From the NCBI GenBank assembly GCA_031551355.1, contig JAVBNT010000034.1:22095-86094 (forward strand): 64,000 nt of DNA. Reading direction: 5' to 3'. A program made the translations under genes and the position numbers. Under the pieces are notes generated by a model that worked only from the letters and a program-made list of their open reading frames with translations, did no database searches and was not told the origin of the DNA. Each line of letters begins with the position of its first letter. Within the stretch, counting starts at the first letter, position 1. The DNA is from JAVBNT01 sp031551355 (GTDB lineage Bacteria > Vulcanimicrobiota > CADAWZ01). Positions 54,914-64,000 of the stretch are shown one piece after another.

Positions 54914-55959
54914 GGGCGTATAACCTCACAGAATTGTATGTTTTTAAGGTAAAGTTCCGTTAGGCTCAGATCATTTTTTACCATCATTGCTACAAGTTCG
55001 TTAAAATCTATTTCACGTTTCCAGCCAAGATTTTTCTCTGCCTTTGCCGGGTTACCCTGGAGCATTTCCACTTCTGCCGGGCGGAAGAAGGCGGGGTTTA
55101 CTTTCACTAATATTTTTCCACTTTCCGCATCAACAGCTTTTTCATCGAGATCGGTTCCTTCCCAAACAAGAGATATGCCTGCCGCCTTGAAAGCCGCATC
55201 TGCGAATTCCCTTACTGTTCTTGTTTCATTGGTGGCAATCACATAATCATTCGGAGTATCCTGCTGCATCATCAGCCACATAGCCTTTACGTAGTCTTTC
55301 GCATGGCCCCAGTCTCTTTTTGCGCAGAGATTTCCCAGTTCAAGGCAGTCCGCAAGACGGTATTTTATCTTGGCAACGGTATCGGTTATTTTTCTGGTGA
55401 CAAATTCCTTGCCGCGCCGTTCAGATTCATGGTTGAAAAGTATCCCCGAACATGTGTAAAGTCCGTAACTTTCGCGGTAGTTTTTTGTGATCCAATGGGC
55501 ATAGAGTTTGGCAACTCCATAAGGACTTCTCGGATAAAACTGTGTCGATTCCGTTTGCGGTGTTTCCTGGGCGCAGCCGAACATTTCCGATGTGGAAGCC
55601 TGATAGAATCTGGAGTTGGGTTTGACGATTCTTATTGCTTCAAGCAGATTCGTTACGCCGATGGCATCGATTTCCGCAGTTGCGATAGGCTGCTCAAAGC
55701 TTGTCGTCACGAATGACTGAGCCGCCAGATTGTATACTTCATCGGCATTGGATATTTTTACGGCATTTATCAGAGACACAATATCGGTCATATCTCCGTA
55801 AATGAATTTTATTTTATCCTTGATGTGTTCTACGTTGCCGTAGTCAACAACGCTTTTGCGTCTCATAAGGCCATATACTTCATACCCTTTCGAGAGCAAA
55901 AGCTCGCTGAGAAAGGAGCCGTCCTGGCCTGTGATACCCGTGATAAAAGCTTTTTTCAT
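54910..55959 (-). CDS. gmd: GDP-mannose 4,6-dehydratase
   Basis: The 349-residue enzyme converts GDP-mannose to GDP-4-keto-6-deoxymannose. Motifs: GITGQDGSFL (NADP binding), YNLAAQSFV, STSEMFG and YGVAK with the catalytic Tyr and Lys, plus RKITDTVAKI and NETRTVREF near the C-terminus. Length is normal. It heads the deoxysugar part of a polysaccharide cluster and is preceded by an AAGGAA site. Confidence 0.95.
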   Translation of the reverse strand: MKKAFITGITGQDGSFLSELLLSKGYEVYGLMRRKSVVDYGNVEHIKDKIKFIYGDMTDIVSLINAVKISNADEVYNLAAQSFVTTSFEQPIATAEIDAIGVTNLLEAIRIVKPNSRFYQASTSEMFGCAQETPQTESTQFYPRSPYGVAKLYAHWITKNYRESYGLYTCSGILFNHESERRGKEFVTRKITDTVAKIKYRLADCLELGNLCAKRDWGHAKDYVKAMWLMMQQDTPNDYVIATNETRTVREFADAAFKAAGISLVWEGTDLDEKAVDAESGKILVKVNPAFFRPAEVEMLQGNPAKAEKNLGWKREIDFNELVAMMVKNDLSLTELYLKNIQFCEVIRP

Positions 55960-56008
55960 TGTTGTGTTCCTTTTTTATTTTAACCGTATAATTTTTATGA
56001 ATGGAAAA

Positions 56009-56980
56009 TCAGTCCCTAATTCCTATTTTTTCCAGTTGTTTGCTTATATAAACCTCAGAAATGGAGCCTTCCAGAACTGTATAGTTTTTTTTGTTTTTCA
56101 CTTCCATGTCAGACATTTTACTCATATCACATTCCCGGCAAATTTCAAACAAGTTCGTTTTGCCTTCAGAATGGGCTTTTCTGAAATTTCTGTATCTTTC
56201 GCTGTTATATACCGATTCCAGACTTTGTTTTTTGAGATTACCGAAAATCATGGAGCCGTAGCAGTCGTTGCAGCATGGAACAACGTCCCCGTTTGAATAT
56301 ATTCCTATTGACGACAGAGCGTAATAACATCCGGGCGCCTCAATTTTTTTGCCTTTTTTAGACGGGGACAGACATTTGCCTTTTTCGTTTCTTTCCCTGT
56401 AAATGGCGACACTGTCGACTCTTTCGAGCCAATATTCTATAAACGGTTTCAGTTCTCTTTTGTTACGCGGCTGCAGGACGAATGAGACCTGTATATTAGG
56501 TTTCGACTCTCCTTTTTTTCTTGCCTTCATAAGCTTGCCGATATTCCCGGTTACGGTATCATAAAGATCGTTGCCTCTTATTTTTGTATACATTTCCCGC
56601 GTTCTGGCGTCGACGCTGAAAATAGCCATGTCCGTTTTTAACAACGCATTGATAATTTTGTCACTGTTGAAGATGCCGTTAGTATTGATGGCGATGTTCA
56701 TTCCATGACTTTTTATGAGATCGATCATTTCTTCAAACTGCGGATAGAGGGTCGACTCGCCTCTGAATGGCGGCAGCACGATCATTGGTGTTGATTTATC
56801 GTTGTAAGGCGCCAGCTCGTTAATTATTCTTTTTAGCAGTTCCGCGTCCATAAAACGGGAGTCCTGATTTAGGCGGCCTTCCCTGTCTTCATTGGCGTGA
56901 AAATTGCACATAGTGCAGTTAAGGTTGCATTTATTGGTGAATTCCAGATTGACAATATTCAGATCGATCTTATCAGTCAT
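56009..56980 (-). CDS. Radical SAM/SPASM-domain protein
   Basis: The protein of 323 residues has a radical SAM motif C18-x3-C22-x2-C25 (NKCNLNCTMC) and a C-terminal SPASM region with Cys-rich segments VVPCCNDCYG and ICRECDMS that can bind auxiliary Fe-S clusters. The ATG at 56980 is chosen because AAGGAG lies 8 nt before it, whereas the longer frame begins inside the upstream methyltransferase. Placed between a methyltransferase and gmd, it may modify a glycan or glycan-linked peptide, but substrate is unknown. Confidence 0.85.
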   Translation of the reverse strand: MTDKIDLNIVNLEFTNKCNLNCTMCNFHANEDREGRLNQDSRFMDAELLKRIINELAPYNDKSTPMIVLPPFRGESTLYPQFEEMIDLIKSHGMNIAINTNGIFNSDKIINALLKTDMAIFSVDARTREMYTKIRGNDLYDTVTGNIGKLMKARKKGESKPNIQVSFVLQPRNKRELKPFIEYWLERVDSVAIYRERNEKGKCLSPSKKGKKIEAPGCYYALSSIGIYSNGDVVPCCNDCYGSMIFGNLKKQSLESVYNSERYRNFRKAHSEGKTNLFEICRECDMSKMSDMEVKNKKNYTVLEGSISEVYISKQLEKIGIRD

Positions 56981-56984
56981 AAAA

Positions 56985-57677
56985 TTACTCCTTTTTTCCC
57001 TTGATTGCATATATGAAATTTGTGAAGGAAGAGTTTATCAGTATCTGCAGCTTCATAACTGTACTGCTGTATGCTCTTTCGAGTGCAGTGGCCTCCGGCC
57101 CGGGAATAATTTGGTCCAGCATGAGAAAATCTTCCGGAAGGTGCTGCCTGTATATGATTTCAATATCTTTAAAACCGCTTTTTTCCATAAAAAATTTGAA
57201 AGTCAGCGGATGGACGGGAAACACATGTGTCGGATCCATGAAATAAAGTCCGAGAGAAAACACTGACGACGGGTTTAGGGTTTCCGCAAGAAGAATACCT
57301 CCGGGTTTTAATTTTGTGATGGACTTATCTATTAATTCTATGAATTTGTCCGGTGGTATATGTTCCACCATATGGGCAGTGAAAAAAGCGTCTATGGAAT
57401 TGTCCGCAAGTGATCCGACATGCTCAAGAGCCCCTTCTTTTAGAACTGTAAGTCCTTTGCCCCGGCAGTATTCCGTCATTTCTGCACTGAGATCGACACC
57501 GTATCCGCCGTTAATACCGTTTTCACGCAAAAGCTCGAGAAACTCTCCGCGTCCGCATCCGAGATCGGCGATATTTTTTTTATCCGCAAAAAACGGCAGG
57601 TAGTTTTCAAAATCTTTTTTCACGAGCTCTTCGGGCCCGCGGAAACTGTTTTCAAATTCAAGGTATGAGTAATCCAT
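56985..57677 (-). CDS. Class I SAM-dependent methyltransferase
   Basis: The 230-residue enzyme has the SAM-binding motif I ADLGCGRGEFLELL, motif II GVDLSAEM and a post-II HMVEHIPP segment with FMDPTHVFPVHP, seen in methyltransferases of capsule and O-antigen clusters. A C-terminal helix pair follows. It precedes the radical SAM gene by 4 nt and follows the HD gene by 3 nt, so the four genes are one operon. Confidence 0.88.
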   Translation of the reverse strand: MDYSYLEFENSFRGPEELVKKDFENYLPFFADKKNIADLGCGRGEFLELLRENGINGGYGVDLSAEMTEYCRGKGLTVLKEGALEHVGSLADNSIDAFFTAHMVEHIPPDKFIELIDKSITKLKPGGILLAETLNPSSVFSLGLYFMDPTHVFPVHPLTFKFFMEKSGFKDIEIIYRQHLPEDFLMLDQIIPGPEATALERAYSSTVMKLQILINSSFTNFIYAIKGKKE

Positions 57678-57680
57678 ATT

Positions 57681-58235
57681 TTATAATCCTAATTCATCGG
57701 ATATTGATTTCATCGCCTCAAGCGAGATTTCCGCAAATTCATCGAGGGACATTCCCAGTTTTTCGCACTCCATTATATTTTCTCTTTTTACGGAAGCGGC
57801 AAACAGTTTTTCCTTCATTCTTTTGGTGATGGACTTTACTTTTACGGAAGCAATTTTTTTGTCCGGGTAGACAAGAGCCGTTGCCGTTATCAGGCCGGTG
57901 ATTGTTTCGCCGGCGGCAAGCGCATGGTCGAATTTTGTCTGTCTTTTTCTGACGCCGGTGGCTTCGTTGTGCGCCTCTATCGCGCAGATAGCTTCTTCGG
58001 AAATAAGCCCGTTTAAGATTTCCCTGCTTTTTGTCCCGTGCGTAAGGCTGTCGCCGTTGGTTATTTCCACATCAATATCATGCAGAAGCCCTGCCAGCCC
58101 CCATGAACTTTCATCCTCGGACAGCTTTTGGGCAATGGCCTGCATTACGGCTTCCGACGCCAGACAATGGCGGAGCATATTTTCATTTTTTACATGTTTG
58201 CCGAGCAGTTCAACGGCATTTTTTCTTTCAATCAT
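57681..58235 (-). CDS. HD-domain phosphohydrolase
   Basis: The 184-residue protein contains LLHDIDVE (HD motif) preceded by MLRHCLASEAVMQA and followed by AIEAHNEA, completing the His/Asp set. It likely cleaves a nucleotide or phosphate monoester. It has no signal peptide. It is the first gene of the polysaccharide-type operon. Confidence 0.85.
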   Translation of the reverse strand: MIERKNAVELLGKHVKNENMLRHCLASEAVMQAIAQKLSEDESSWGLAGLLHDIDVEITNGDSLTHGTKSREILNGLISEEAICAIEAHNEATGVRKRQTKFDHALAAGETITGLITATALVYPDKKIASVKVKSITKRMKEKLFAASVKRENIMECEKLGMSLDEFAEISLEAMKSISDELGL

Positions 58236-58394
58236 AGATGTTTCTCCACATCGTTTGTATAACTAATATTTATTGTGCTCACAAGGATAGTTATTTCTTT
58301 TTAATGATTCCTAATTTATTAAAAAGAATTCTTTCTATATGTATTCATTACCTTGCACAGGACTTGCCGATGTTAATTTTTGAGTGGAGTCTTT

Positions 58395-58781
58395 ATGGTG
58401 ATTATAAATTATGTAAAGAAATTACTGTTTTTTTGGGGTATAATTTTTTTCCCTTCGGTTATTTTATTTCTTACTTTTTTTATTTGTATTGATGGTTTAG
58501 GTGTGAACCTTGTTTTTGTTTTGCTGGCCGCTTATATTATTTCAGTTTGGTGGATTATATTTTTTGTAATGAAAAAAATATCCGCACTGTGGATTTTGCC
58601 GGTCAGTTTTGTTGTTTCATTTTTATGTGTTTATCTTTACGAATTTTTGAATCCGGAAAACGAGCTGCAATTTCTTATGACCTTGATAGTAAGTATTTTT
58701 TATTCTGCTCCAATGACGCTTATATCGCTGATTACCGTTTTAATCGCAAGTTACAAAAAAACTTCCGGGGATCCGGTTTGA
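58395..58781 (+). CDS. Small four-helix membrane protein, paralogue 1
   Basis: The 128-residue protein has four hydrophobic segments with short loops and a Lys/Pro C-terminus (YKKTSGDPV). No family is recognised. ATG at 58395 is preferred because GTGGAG lies before it; the longer frame begins in that site. The next gene codes for a protein of similar size and topology, so the two are probably a paired or duplicated unit. Confidence 0.6.
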   Translation: MVIINYVKKLLFFWGIIFFPSVILFLTFFICIDGLGVNLVFVLLAAYIISVWWIIFFVMKKISALWILPVSFVVSFLCVYLYEFLNPENELQFLMTLIVSIFYSAPMTLISLITVLIASYKKTSGDPV

Positions 58782-58929
58782 GCCGCCGGTTGTGATTTTT
58801 GTTTTTTCGGAGACTTGTCTTCACGCTCTCTAATTTGATAATAATATCTTACTCACTAAAGAGTTTTTGTGAGAGGACTCAATTGTATCGCTATATGCAA
58901 TAATGTTGTAGAGGAGAAATCAAAGTATT

Positions 58930-59331
58930 GTGATTTTTTTTAAAAACATACTGGCGCTTTTTATACCGTTTTTTCTGTCGGCAATTTACCGGGTTTTCAT
59001 TGTTGCTGGTTATGACACCCTTTTGCTGGTTGCTTTTTATTATATTGCTTCGGTCCTGTGGATTCTTTTTTTTCTCAGGTCCGGTTTTTGCCGTGACTGG
59101 ATTTTATACGTGAGTTTTCCTTTGACACTGATACCGGTGTATTATTACGATTTGAGTTATTCACCGGACTATTTTCCTCTTTCATTTACTTTTTTGAATA
59201 CTTTTGTATACGTTGTACCGATGCTTTTTTTGTCTTTCATCGGTATTTGCATCAGAGACCGTAAGCGCAGACTTTCATCCGCGGAAAACGATAAAAATAC
59301 TGAAAACTGCTCTGTAGGAGATCCGCAATAA
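58930..59331 (+). CDS. Small four-helix membrane protein, paralogue 2
   Basis: The 133-residue product starts with GTG after AGAGGAG at a somewhat long distance. It has four hydrophobic segments, two charged loops (RSGFCRD and RDRKRRL) and a hydrophilic tail. Its length and helix spacing match the preceding gene, including the region WIIFF/WILFF. Function unknown. The end of the gene overlaps the start of an alpha-2-macroglobulin relic. Confidence 0.6.
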   Translation: MIFFKNILALFIPFFLSAIYRVFIVAGYDTLLLVAFYYIASVLWILFFLRSGFCRDWILYVSFPLTLIPVYYYDLSYSPDYFPLSFTFLNTFVYVVPMLFLSFIGICIRDRKRRLSSAENDKNTENCSVGDPQ

Positions 59332-59560
59332 AAAGAGGAAGTTTGCTAATATCGAAAACAACAATAATCCTGCGCACTTTACCGATTTTTTCAAAGAATC
59401 CCCGTTTCGCTGCCTGAAGGTTACAAATAAAAACGGAAGTGCCGTTATTCGTTTTAATACACCCGATCGGCCCGGTGAATGGTATATTAGGGTTTTTGCC
59501 CATTCGGCTGATTGCGGGAACGGCTATGCCGAATATCGTTTGCCTAATGCAAGTGACTGA
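59318..59560 (+). pseudogene. Relic of an alpha-2-macroglobulin domain
   Basis: An 80-codon frame without a usable start ends with TNKNGSAVIRFNTPD, GEWYIRVFAHSADC and GYAEYRLPN. This matches the domain of the downstream alpha-2-macroglobulin gene where DKDGAVTIKFKMPD, TTWRLMTFAHS and SGYAES occur. It is probably the leftover of an old copy. Nothing else is seen up to 59695 except a GCAGCAA/TTGCTGC hairpin at 59583-59616. Confidence 0.65.
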
Positions 59561-59695
59561 GTCAGGGGAGAAGAGAGATTCCGCAGCAATTTTTTTCCTG
59601 CAAAAAATCTTGCTGCATGTGCAATAAAATATTTTTTTTGACGACTTGTCTTTGAGTATCTTACTTTAAAAATAGTATTTTTATGGAGGAGTTTA

Positions 59696-62600
59696 TGAGA
59701 CGTTTTCTTGTTTATGGATTGTGTGCTGTTTTTGTGATTTTATCCTCGGTTTTAATTTCCTGTGCCAAGGGAGGGAGCGCGCCCCAAACCGGATTTGTTG
59801 AGAGCGATGCCGTAACACAGGCACGGGAAAAAAACAAACCGCTGTGGGACCGTTTCAACAAAGAAGTCTCTTCCGGCCGGCCCAAGGATGCCGTTGCTGT
59901 TTTGGAACAGATTTACAGCCAGTCAAAGAGTCTTAACCTGCCGGATGAAGCGGCCAAAGCCAAAGCGCTTCAATGCCTGCTGAACGGCTACTCCGATGAG
60001 GACGGCATTGCCGTTTCCGTCGTCAGCCTTAAGAAAGATATTCCTTCCATGGACGCTTCCGTGCAGCCTTTGATGTATTTGCTTCTGGGACGGTGGTACC
60101 TTAATTATTTCAACCAGAACAGCTGGAATATAATGAACCGCACGGCTACTGCCGATTTGAATGATGAAGATTTTAAGGTGTGGGATGCTAAGAAGCTTTT
60201 TGCTGAAATAGACGCCTGTTATGACAAAGCCCTGAAAGATGAGCAATTTTTGCAGAAAATGATGCTTCCCCAATTCCGTGGACTTCTGGAAATGGGTGAC
60301 GCTCCGGCCAACCTCAGGCCAACTGTTTTCGACTTTGCCGTTTATGACGCGATAGATTTCTATACCTCCCGCGAGCAGGTATTTGCCAAGTCTGCGGACG
60401 CTTTTGAAATAGATGCTTCATCTGATGCTTTTGCCGATGCGTCCGCGTTTATATCCTATGTGCCGCAGACAACGGATCAATCATCACGTAAATATAAGGC
60501 TTTGAAATTTTATCAGAAATTGCTTTTATTCCATCAGAGCGATGAAAACCCCGACGCTTTTATAGATGCCGACTTTTCCCGTCTAAACTATGTTTTCAAC
60601 AATTCCGTCGGTCTGGAGAAAAAGCAAAAAGAAGAGCTTTATCTCAAACGCCTGGAAACAATAATGAAAAAATATCCATCCTCGCCGATAACCGCTATGG
60701 CATACTACTACAGTGCCTCCGTATGTCTGGGACGTGATGAGGCTGTTAAAGCCATGACTTTCATTGAGACGGCGAAAAAAGACTTTTCCGGTTCACCCGG
60801 AGCCGCGATGTGCGCCAATTTCGAAACTCAGATAAAGAGCAAGGAATTTAATATTGTTGCCGGTGATATGGCTGTTCCCGGAAAAGAGCACAAAATATCG
60901 GTTGAATCCCGTAATATAAGTTCAATAACGCTTGGTATCTATAAAAGAGACCGGAAAGTATTTTTTAACGATCGTGAAGACTATGACGTTTTGAAAAATT
61001 TGAAAGGAACAAGTCCGTATAAAAAAATTACCCTGCCGGTAAAAACAAAGGGTGATTACAGAACCGATAAAAACGAGCTGTCAATTCCGGCTCTTGAGCC
61101 CGGTTTTTATACGGTGATGGCCAGCTGCGACGAAAAATTCAGCGATAGCAATAATATTATCTCCGCCTTTTTTATAACTTCGTCAAGACTTGTTTTTCTG
61201 ACCAGAACGGTAAACGGAGGCGAAATAAAAAGCTTCGTTGTTGACGGCGAAAGCGGCAAACCTGTTGCCGGGGCGAAAATTGAGATCTATGAATATGATT
61301 ATAAGGGAAATAAGGTGCAAACAAAACACCTTGAGTCCACTAAAACCGATGAAACCGGACTTTATGTGCCTAAAAAGTCAAAAGGCCGCGGCTATTATGA
61401 CCGGCTTTTGGTTTCCGCCTCTGACGGCAAGGGCAGTGAGACCTTTAACCGCAACTATTATTACAGTGATTATGAACGTTCCAACTATTACAGAAATTCT
61501 TCGATCGTATTTTTTACCGATCGCGCCATGTACCGTCCGGGTCAGAAAATCTTTTTTAAGGGCATTGCTTTGTCCTATGATCAGGAAGGTAAAAAGTATT
61601 CCGTTTTGCCGTCTGAGAAGCTTAATATTCTTTTCAGGGACGTCAACGGCAAGGAAGTTAGTTCACTTAACCTGACTTCCAATAAATTTGGCTCCGTTTA
61701 CGGCAGTTTCACTGCTCCGTCGGATCGCCTGATGGGTAATATGACGCTGTCATGCACTTCTGTCTCCGGCAGCTGCTCATTCAGTGTCGAGGAATACAAG
61801 CGCCCCAAATTTTTTGTAAAAATTGAAGCGCCAAAGTCACAGTTCCGTCTGGCCGATAAAGTTACAATATCCGGCAATGCTGCCTCTTATAACGGCGCTG
61901 CCCTCGACGGAGCCAAAGTAGTCTACCGCGTAAACCGGATGGTAAATTATCCTCCGTGGCTTTGGTGGTATATACCTGTTAACCCCGATTCCAGCGCCCA
62001 GGAAATTGCTGCCGGCAGTGCCGTTACTGATGAGAAAGGTCAATTTTCACTGTCATTTACCGCTAATCCTGATTTGTCGGTAGAGAAATCGGCTCAGCCT
62101 GTTTTCAGCTATAAAGTCTCTGTCGATGTCACAGATTCATCCGGAGAGACGAGAACCGATGAATACGTCATGAAGCTGGGATACTGCGCCATGCAGTCTG
62201 TACTTACCTGCGATGAATGGCAGACCGGCAAAGAAAGCGTAAAAATAAAAGTATCTACCTCTACACTTGACGGACAGGGATTAGCGGCAACCGGTAAAAT
62301 TCGCCTTGTATCCCTTAAACAGCCGTCTTCGCCGCAGCCAAAGCCATTGTCCCGTCAGGGTTGGTGGTTGCCTTTTAATGATGACCGTCAGTTGAAATAT
62401 GCTCTTAAGGATTGGCCTGTATTATCGGTTATTGAGGAAAAAGAATTGAAAACTGCTGCCGACGGTACCGGTTCCATTGCTTTCAATCTGAAACCCGGAG
62501 CGTATAAAGCCGAGTTTACTTCCAAGGATAGATACGGCGAAAAATCGGAGTCTTCGATTCCTTTTATCGTTATCGATGAAAACTTGCAGCAAAGCTCCGT

Positions 62601-64000
62601 ATGCCTGCCATCTTATTTTGTGGCGGAAAAAAAATCCTTTGCCGTAGGAGAGACTTTTAAAGGCGTTTGGGGCAGCGGCTATAAATCGGGAGTTGCTTAT
62701 GTGCAGATTTTGAGGGACGGAAAACCGCTGACTTCCTATTGGACGGCACCGGGACAGAGTCAGGTACCCGTTACCGTTCCCGTAACAGCGTCTTTGCGCG
62801 GTGGATTTACGGTTTCCGTATTTACCGTCAAAGAAAACCGTTTCTACTCCCATACGCAGAAAATAGACGTTCCCTGGGCCGATAAGAAACTTAAGGTTAC
62901 AATTGAATCACTGCGCAGCAAACTTCATCCTAAAGAAGAGAGTTCGTTTACGGTAAAAATAAGGGATCCAAAGGGACAGGTTATTCCTTCCGAACTGCTG
63001 GCGTCACTTTACGATAAATCACTTGATGCGTTCCGTGCGAATTCCTGGCAGAATTTTGATTCTTTTTTTGGCAGGGACGGCACCTCTTTGCAGGATAATT
63101 TCGGCAGTAACGTTGCTGAAACGGTACGTCTTGTTTCTTCGTTTGACAGAACGTATGTCTCTGCGCCCTGGTCTTTATACCCGTCCTGGCCTCAAGTTTT
63201 AGGAGTTTATTATTCCCGCAATTATTATGGGGATGTCCGCGCCGATTACGAGGCGGATGGAATAATGCTGTCTGAATCGGCTGCGCCTCAAAATGCAGTG
63301 GCAAGAGGGGGCAAGTTCTCGGCAAAAATGGAAATGGCAGCCGCTCCAGCCGCGATGTCGGCGGTTAAGGACAAGGCCGTTATGGCCGATGAGAAACAGT
63401 CGGAACCTGTCGCAAGGAATAAAGCTGCCGGCGGAGATTCCCCTAAGGACGTTTCCGTAAGGAAAGATTTTTCCGAAACGGTATTTTTCCATCCGAATCT
63501 TACTGCCGATAAGGACGGAGCGGTAACGATCAAGTTTAAAATGCCTGATTCGCTGACGACCTGGCGGCTGATGACATTTGCCCATTCGACCGGACTTGAA
63601 AGCGGTTACGCTGAATCACAGACCGTAACCCAGAAAGAACTGATGGTGGAGACCAATCCGCCGCGTTTTCTCAGAGAGGGAGATATCCTTGAATTTGCCG
63701 TCAAAGCCACTAATATGACTGCTAAAGAGATTAAAGCCGAGATGGGTATTGATTTCTTCGATCCTGCTACCGGCAAAAAACTGAATGCTGCGCTGAAACA
63801 TGGAGCTGCCGCCAAAACAGTAACGATTCCTGCTATGCAGTCGCGCTCCGTTTTCTGGTCGGTTACCGTTCCCGACGGTCTGCAGTTTGTTGCTTACCGT
63901 TCTTCCGGTAAATCCGCCGAATGGACCGATGCCGAAGAGAATCAACTGCCTGTTCTTTCAAGGCGTGTTGCCGTGACCGAATCGCTGCCTTTGTGGATCA
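59696..64000 (+). CDS. Alpha-2-macroglobulin family lipoprotein (3' end outside window)
   Basis: At least 1435 codons are open to the window edge, so the gene is incomplete. The start ATG follows GGAGGAG. The protein has a signal peptide with a lipobox (LISC), an N-terminal helical region of about 420 residues and an MG domain with FTDRAMYRPGQKIFFKG near residue 605. The A2M domain starts around 1260 (VFFHPNLTADKDG). Bacterial A2M proteins trap proteases in the periplasm; the thioester (CxEQ) region, if present, lies beyond the window. A relic of the same domain lies just upstream. Confidence 0.9.

Overview
The window is AT-rich bacterial DNA from a diderm bacterium. It encodes an outer-membrane porin with a C-terminal Phe, several signal-peptide and lipobox proteins, a zinc-type ABC importer, a fused AccD-AccA carboxyltransferase, SelA, Rho and MetG. 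The mix of alpha-2-macroglobulin, PilX-like giant proteins, HEAT-type proteins, FHA and clostripain-like domains fits an uncultured candidate-phylum lineage such as Riflebacteria. That placement is a guess; no marker in the window proves it.

Layout. 1-8.3 kb: a YdeI/OmpD-type protein, then a promoter-driven operon of three tandem paralogues that each join a degenerate clostripain-like (C11) domain to a complete R-S-ExE ADP-ribosyltransferase domain. After these come a low-complexity protein, a GNAT enzyme, a crcB broken by a 79-nt palindromic insert, a GyrI-like protein and ThpR. 8.4-14.2 kb: a metal-uptake operon (Cys-rich membrane protein, porin, ZnuA-, ZnuC- and ZnuB-like proteins) and a Fic protein. 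14.3-20.5 kb: metallophosphoesterase, MetG, EamA transporter, ArsR regulator, B12-binding radical SAM enzyme, MGMT-type alkyltransferase. 20.7-30 kb: secreted and surface proteins, namely an EF-hand-like protein, a seven-repeat lipoprotein likely to form a beta-propeller, and two ~960-residue PilX-like paralogues.

30-33 kb is an accessory patch. It holds a MITE-like element, a small conserved protein, an HD protein, a DUF3795-like zinc protein and an initiator tRNA gene followed by 146-bp tandem repeats that carry copies of the tRNA 3' half. 33.3-41.4 kb: Clp-N-like and FHA proteins, SelA, AccDA and an aminotransferase. 41.5-53.1 kb: a MITE-like element, a radical SAM enzyme, Rho, and a MacB-type ABC operon ending in an M48-like protein without its HExxH motif, followed by a 1214-residue repeat protein and a HAD hydrolase. 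53.1-54 kb: a gene-poor island with a third MITE-like element. 54-58.2 kb: a GDP-deoxyhexose and surface-polysaccharide cluster (gmd, rmd, SPASM radical SAM, methyltransferase, HD). 58.3-64 kb: two paired small membrane proteins, a relic of an alpha-2-macroglobulin domain, and a large alpha-2-macroglobulin lipoprotein that runs off the window.

The best candidate for an undescribed system is the triplet of pseudo-C11/ADP-ribosyltransferase fusions at 661-4576. The tRNA-fMet repeat cassettes at 31.7-32.9 kb and the M48-like pseudo-peptidase in an ABC operon come next.
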